Assembly (NCBI GenBank): GCA_029204225.1
Contig: CM055092.1
Coordinates: 67,085,923-67,149,922, forward strand
From: Diphasiastrum complanatum
Lineage: Eukaryota > Streptophyta > Lycopodiopsida > Lycopodiales > Lycopodiaceae
DNA: 64,000 nt
Reading direction: 5' to 3'
Shown here: piece after piece, positions 59,416-64,000 of the stretch
Numbering within the stretch: position 1 is the first letter of the stretch
How the letters are laid out: every line of letters begins with the position of its first letter
Notes under the pieces: generated by a model
What the model was told of the DNA's origin: nothing
Seen by the model: only the letters and a program-made list of their open reading frames with translations
The model's database searches: none
Translations under genes and position numbers: made by a program

Positions 59416-59578
59416 CATATATAAAACAAAAAAATTTACAAAAAATTCATGTGTTTCGAACAACGTTCTGTTGTCCGCCGGACGCGAAACCCCCTGAAAT
59501 GCGAACTGTGGCATCTATGATATGGATATGTATATATATATATATATATCAAGACATAATTTATATCATATACGTAAT

Positions 59579-59950
59579 CATAGAACCCACAGTTTCGAAC
59601 CATAAGTCTTGGGAACCGTGGGGTGAACTATGCCACAGTTCATGAACCGTAGTACAGTTCCTATATTTAACTCCCACGGATTTTTGCCCATTCCACTATT
59701 TTTGGGCTGTTTTTGGGAGTGGCAACTAAAAAAAAGCCATTAATTGATTAATTAATTAAATGCTATGGTGGTTTAATTAAATTCTCTAAACAGTTCTAGG
59801 TTTTTTTGGCCTATTTTTGGGGGTGGGGACTAAAAAAATCAATTAATTTATTTTTTACCACGGTTCATGGAACCAAACATTGTGAACCGTAAGATTCACT
59901 ATACAGTTCCAAGAACCGTGGTGAACCGTCCACGGTTCACGGATTCTATG
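59579..59950 (+). mobile_element. GAACCGT MITE (hAT type), 8-bp duplication TACGTAAT
   Basis: The 372-bp element starts CATAGAACCCACAG and ends CGGATTCTATG, giving an inverted terminal repeat CATAGAAYCC. It is flanked by perfect 8-bp duplications TACGTAAT (59571-59578 and 59951-59958), diagnostic of hAT transposition. Multiple GAACCGT/ACGGTTC motifs cluster near both ends. The interior has two GGGCTGTTTTTGGG-like segments and TTAATTAA tracts, the same parts as 11039-12185. No ORF is present. Confidence 0.9.
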
Positions 59951-60013
59951 TACGTAATAATATGTATATATATATATATATCTATATATATATATATATA
60001 TATACATACACAT

Positions 60014-60157
60014 ATTAGACATGCGCATCAGATGCGTCCGCTTTTTTAAAAAAAAAACTAGCTAAAATACACTAAAAATACAGTAAATGAAAAAAAAAAA
60101 ATGTGTCCGGGTGGACGCGGACGCGGACGTGCGTCCGTGTCCGGGTCCGCCTACCTT

Positions 60158-60159
<2 letters not shown>
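60014..60159. mobile_element. GGACGC MITE, second copy
   Basis: A GC-rich segment with repeated GGACGC/GCGTCC around an A-rich centre ends CCTACCTTAG, exactly like 12344-12556. The left boundary is approximate. Flanks are TA-rich (ATACACAT and ATATATAT), so an 8-bp duplication can be neither shown nor excluded. Confidence 0.6.
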
Positions 60160-60195
<36 letters not shown>

Positions 60196-60197
<2 letters not shown>

Positions 60198-60421
60198 TAG
60201 TACCCACGGTTCTTAGAACCGTGGGTGAACCGTACCACGGTTCATGAACCGTGGTACGGTTCATCATAAATAAATAGTTAATTAATTAGTTACTGTTTGA
60301 TAAAAAATGAGCTAAAAGAAATTAATTAATTAATTAATAAGTACATGGTTCTGGCCAAAAAAATTTGAGAACCATACAGTTCTCAAAACTGTGGTGAACC
60401 GCCCACGATTCATTTATTCTA

Positions 60422-60423
<2 letters not shown>
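60196..60423 (+). mobile_element. GAACCGT MITE, short copy in a TA repeat
   Basis: The 228-bp element starts CATAGTACCCACGGTTC and ends TTTATTCTATG. It is flanked on both sides by ATATATAT, consistent with an 8-bp duplication but ambiguous within (TA)n. The left arm contains a near-perfect alternation of GAACCGT and ACGGTTC (60205-60260). Confidence 0.8.
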
Positions 60424-60463
<40 letters not shown>

Positions 60464-60484
60464 TAATTCATGTATATATATGTT

Positions 60485-60645
60485 TTTAAAAAAAATTGCG
60501 TTCTGAAACAGCGTTCCGAATGCATGTATGGTATGTATGTATGTACCACATTTCTAGAAATGCGTTCAAAAACGCGTTTCTAAAATGGGGGAGCGTTTCT
60601 CATACAAAAAAAAAAAAAATGGTGTGGGCAATATGGGTATCAAAT
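60485..60645. mobile_element. Possible third MITE-like family (GCGTTTC motifs)
   Basis: Repeated GCGTTCTGAAACAGCGTTCC, AAATGCGTTCAAAAACGCGT and GAGCGTTTC motifs, with a (GTAT)n stretch between them. The end, GGCAATATGGGTATCAAAT at about 60627-60645, matches 58664-58682. Similar GCGTTTCTGGGC and (GTAT)n sequence occurs near 61265-61305. Boundaries and target duplication are not resolved. Confidence 0.4.
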
Positions 60646-61341
60646 TAAAGCATTTATTAAGGGCAGTTCATTTATGTAGGTTGCCGAATGTTTCCAGTAC
60701 AATGTGGTCCAATTTGTGGGCAACAATGCATGTTGGATTCTATCGAGGTTAAAAAATTTCTATGGAAATGTGTTCCATTTCCTGTCAAATCACTGCATCG
60801 ATAATGAGCAGTTACTATGCCAAGGTAGTTTCTACATATATCAAATCTTAGTTTTCCCTGTTGATAGACCCAAAGGAGTCAACATAACAAATACCTGGAA
60901 CTTGAATTGCAGAGTCTTTTGTACCCAAACCATCCGCATAGTACCTATTCTACTTTTCTAAATATGAAATGGAAGATTTGAATCTTTGATGCTAAAGAAT
61001 TGTTAAACTTAAAAGAACCTTCATGTTGACATGTATCAGGCTGTTCTCTTTCTTTCCAATGCTTAGCTGGTGCTGTGAAACCGAAAAAAATTAGTGAATC
61101 TGTTCAGAAATTCCGAGTTAGTTTTGCCCCCACCCTTTAAAATGATTAAGAAGTGTACCAGATGGTTAGCATGTCAGTTCCAGACATTAAGTCGAGCTGC
61201 CCACCCTCCCCCCATCTATCCTCCTGCTTTTTTTTTTTCTTTTTCTGGCACGTTTCTGGCCCAGAAATGCGTTTCTGGGCAACTATGGTATGTATGTATG
61301 TATGTATGGCAGCCCTACTTGTTTGAAAGTAATTTATTCCT

Positions 61342-61405
61342 GGTTTTGAATATAAATGTATCTGCCAACTTCAAAGCAGCTGACGAGAGACAAATTGCAC
61401 CAAAG
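61342..61405 (-). pseudogene. Partial duplicate of the transporter's last exon
   Basis: TTTTGAATATAAATGTATCT through GAGAGACAAATTGCACCAAAGC matches 61650-61710 inside the last exon with scattered substitutions, in the same orientation. Only about 65 bases are duplicated, and it lies roughly 240 bases beyond the gene's stop codon. Confidence 0.75.
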
Positions 61406-61584
61406 CAAAAGTTCTGTAGCAATCTTATGCTTACTATAATCAAGAGGTCCACTTGAACACATCATCTTAACACCAGGAAACTTGGGATGTTCATAATACT
61501 CAAATGCTTCATTTAAATCTGGCAGCGTGCAATTTTTTGAGAAAACTGATAAGAGTGCTGCTGCAATCGAGTCAGTAAACAGTT

Positions 61585-63551
61585 CTATTCCTTATTTATT
61601 GGTGTCTGTGGTTTCAATAGCATGTCAATCTCTTCAAGTGATTTACCCTTGGTTTCAAATATGAAGCTATTTGCAAAAGCAACCGACAAGAGACAAATTG
61701 CACCAAAGCTTGTGTAAACGGCAGGAAGACCAAAGTGCTCCACGAGCTCCAGAAAAAAGAGGCCAATGCCAAAGTTACAAACCTGACAAGCAAAATACAT
61801 ATTCTCAGATATATGAGATCCGAATAAAGAAAGTATATTAAAATACAATACAAAACGCTTTCCTGAAATTCAACTAATCTGGAAGGTGATCTTCTACAAC
61901 CCCGCATCAGTTGGGATATGCTAATCACCAAACCAAGGAGGTGTTGAGTAAATTCAGAAGCAACCGTGGTATGAACTAGCAATTTCTTGAAAAGTATCAA
62001 AATACCATGATAACACAGAATAAAAAATACAGAACATAGGAACAATTGTGTGGGGGCAGGGGCAGGGTACACTACCCAGTGCACACATAGAGCTACAGCC
62101 ATTGCTTTTGCTCTAATTCGGGTATTGCAAAGCTCAGCAGTAATCAAAGCAGTAACAGGGCCCGCACCTAAGGCAAATGTGAAGACATACCTGCATATCC
62201 AGAATCCTGTAAATCTTCATCTGACAATGGCTTGATATCGCATGCCCAAAATTTTCATATGATGATACTAAAAAGTCAAGTGCAGTACAGCAGGTTCATG
62301 GCAAAGCTCAACTAGGAAAAAAAAAGTTTCTAGACTTTAAAAATTAGGATCTTCAGTCAGACGTTAATCACAGCAGAAAAGGGAGCCCACCCCTACAAAC
62401 CTTTTGAAGGAAACTTTCTTCATGGACAAAACCTCTATCTATCCAACAGGGTTGGCTCCGTTGGTTAGCTTGGCATCCACAGTTTATTTGGTCCCAGGTT
62501 CAAGTCACCCTTGAAAGCCAAGATGCATTGACAAAACTTTGATAAGGAAAAATTTGCTCTTGGCATAAAGTCGATTCTGTAAAAGATTGTTTCATAAGTG
62601 CCCCCCTATTCCTATTATTCACCTTAAACTGTGAGTAATTAATACAAATGGGGAGCACCTGGACAGGCTTCAACTTATTAGAAGGCAATGAGAGACCTAC
62701 ATGAGTGTGCCAGTGATGGAAAGAAAGTGGGAAAACTGTTCAGGAAAGGGCATCTCCAAAGCTAGCACCAAGGTCAACATTGATATTGCCTACAAAACCA
62801 TAGAAACTTGTTAGTCCATGCTGAAATAGCACATATCTTTCACAAAACACTTGTCAGAAAATCCAGTGTTGGTGGAGAGAGAAAGTGAAAGATTTAAATA
62901 AACTTTCGCTTTCGAAGAAAATCAAAATAACCAGCTCACTTTCCTTGTATACATGAGGCTGGAGTCCAACCATGAAGTATCTTGCACACATACCATCCCA
63001 GAATAGCTGCCCATCAGAAGCTTCCGCCTTCCCTGTGTGTCCATTAAAGATAGTGCAGCTAATGCTCCTGGTAATAAGATAGATTTAATGAGATCTAGTT
63101 TTATATCTCATTGTCTCTAGTGCAGCAGCAGAAATGAATAAGGAACAACTGTAGAAGTAAAATGCTGTGTCCATTAAAGATAGTGCAGCTAAGTAATAAG
63201 ATAGATTCAATAAAATCTAGTTTTATATCTCAGTGTATCTACTGCGCAACAGAATTAAATAACGAACAACTGTAGAAGCAAAATGCTATCCTCAGGCATT
63301 CGGGATTCAAAGGTAAACATCATTAAAATCAATCTAGGACATTGACACAGAATCGAAAATTTGAAAAGGTTGATGGAGAGATAAGCGGGCAAGTTGCTGC
63401 TCACCAACAAGGTTGGCAACTCCTACTACTGCGCTTGCAGTTGTACTATTTGTGATACCGGCGTCCTGAAATGTCAGAGAAGAAAAGTAAAGCACTCCAT
63501 TGATTCCTGCAAACTGCTGAAGCATAAATAGGGCCCCTCCAATAACTGCAA
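61585..63551 (-). CDS. Plastidic glucose transporter-like, last five exons
   Basis: Minus-strand exons: 63551-63415 (left end by choice of acceptor), 63067-62994, 62789-62701, 62190-62076 and 61782-61585 ending in TAG. All junctions are GT-AG and the phases join in frame. Recognisable sugar-transporter blocks: GGALFMLQQFAGINGVLYFS (helix 7 QQ.sGIN), MDTQGRRKLL (loop 8-9 D..GRR), TFALGAGPVTALITAELCNT (helix 10), ALCVHWVCNFGIGLFF and the terminal FETKGKSLEEIDMLL. This is a major-facilitator monosaccharide transporter of the plastidic glucose transporter group. That group exports glucose and related sugars across the chloroplast inner envelope. The 5' exons lie beyond the right edge. The frame is intact; the first four introns (counted 5' to 3') contain repeats. 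Confidence 0.9.
62449..62620 (+). mobile_element. tRNA-derived SINE in a transporter intron
   Basis: GGCTCCGTTGGTTAGCTTGG (62454-62473) resembles a tRNA/pol III A box, and GGTTCAAGTCAC (62498-62509) resembles a B box. The spacing is of tRNA type but the sequence does not fold as an intact tRNA. Downstream is an unrelated body of about 110 bases. It lies in the intron between the exons at 62789-62701 and 62190-62076, opposite in orientation to the gene. The right end is approximate. Confidence 0.5.
63036..63287. repeat. Tandem duplication across an exon-intron boundary
   Basis: Two copies of about 130 and 122 bases (63036-63165 and 63166-63287) start TGTGTCCATTAAAGATAGTG and end GTAGAAG.AAAATGCT. 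The first copy contains the 5' part of the transporter exon at 63067-62994 and its acceptor. The second copy lacks nine bases (TGCTCCTGG in the first) that include the splice acceptor. Confidence 0.9.
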
Positions 63552-64000
63552 CTGCAAACACATAAGAAAGCCATACATGTTTTAGATTCGGAATAAATAA
63601 TAGAAAAAGTAATCTAGTTAGCCAGAATGCACCACTCGCATACAAGTCCTGATAAATCTATAGATCTTAATTCTGATGTGTGGTCGTTTAGTATTTTCTA
63701 TTTTTTTCATTCTGTCACTTCTCTTTTTGTACCACATTGTGTCATTACCTAAAACTTTTTGGATCGCCGTTCTTCCTTTAGCAGAGTGTTTCTAATACAT
63801 ATTGTAATTTGTGACTCTGATTTCTAGAAGTCAAGATACTATAAATTTGGATTTAGGTCAGTTTCCCTTTCATCAATTCTTGTATCTTTTGTTCAATCTT
63901 TTTAACTCTCTGTTCTTCCTATTGATGATAGCTTCTCTTGCACTGCACAGCTTGTCAATCTGGTGCTAGAAGGGACGGAAATCAATATTCCATCTTGTTA
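63552..64000. other. Intron of the transporter gene, no exon recognised
   Basis: AT-rich sequence to the window edge. No further minus-strand exon with transporter motifs is visible, so the preceding exon lies beyond 64000. Confidence 0.4.

Noticed and set aside
62449-62520. A functional tRNA gene
   Set aside because: Only A- and B-box-like motifs are present. The acceptor, anticodon and T arms do not pair properly.

Overview
This is plant nuclear DNA from a large, repeat-rich, AT-rich genome. The evidence is plant-type gene fragments with GT-AG introns (an Aha1-type co-chaperone, an h-type thioredoxin, a plastidic-type glucose transporter) set in nested Ty3/gypsy and Ty1/copia elements, a hAT element with a DUF659 transposase, hAT-type MITEs, a LINE relic and a tRNA-like SINE. 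A gymnosperm or another large-genome plant would fit, but the sequence alone does not settle the lineage. || Layout. 1-13.2 kb is a nest. A copia-like LTR, binding site and leader (1 to about 540) and copia gag-like coding (12186-13200) are separated by a decayed hAT/DUF659 element (617-11483). That hAT is itself split by a full-length chromodomain gypsy element (2457-8791, perfect 5-bp duplication ACTAT). The hAT 3' end and the MITEs beside it are packed with GAACCGT/ACGGTTC motifs. The last two exons of an Aha1-like gene follow (13819-14481, + strand). 15.6-26 kb holds gypsy, copia and LINE relics, an orphan LTR (16529-17036) and a 1.2-kb partial tandem duplication of a copia pol tail. || 26960-27816 (minus) is an intact three-exon thioredoxin gene. 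28.3-32 kb has no recognised gene, a diverged duplicate repeat and a (GA)95 tract. 32.8-42.3 kb holds gypsy relics in both orientations and an intact copia-type Gag ORF without pol (39217-40074). || 46386-51662 (minus) is a structurally complete LTR element (832/833-bp LTRs, duplication GTTTT, tRNA-iMet binding site) with no pol. It carries a zinc-knuckle fragment and an unrecognised ORF region built from two diverged copies of one domain of about 200 residues. This is the most novel object in the window. Next to it, at 51740-52826, is another LTR containing a GACTTCGGCCAC minisatellite. || 53-58 kb is mostly anonymous. 59.5-60.7 kb is a MITE cluster: two GAACCGT elements with 8-bp duplications, one GGACGC element and a third GCGTTTC-type sequence, embedded in TA repeats. 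61585-63551 (minus) holds the last five exons of a plastidic glucose transporter-like gene with a SINE in one intron and two partial exon duplications. The host genes are functionally unrelated to each other.
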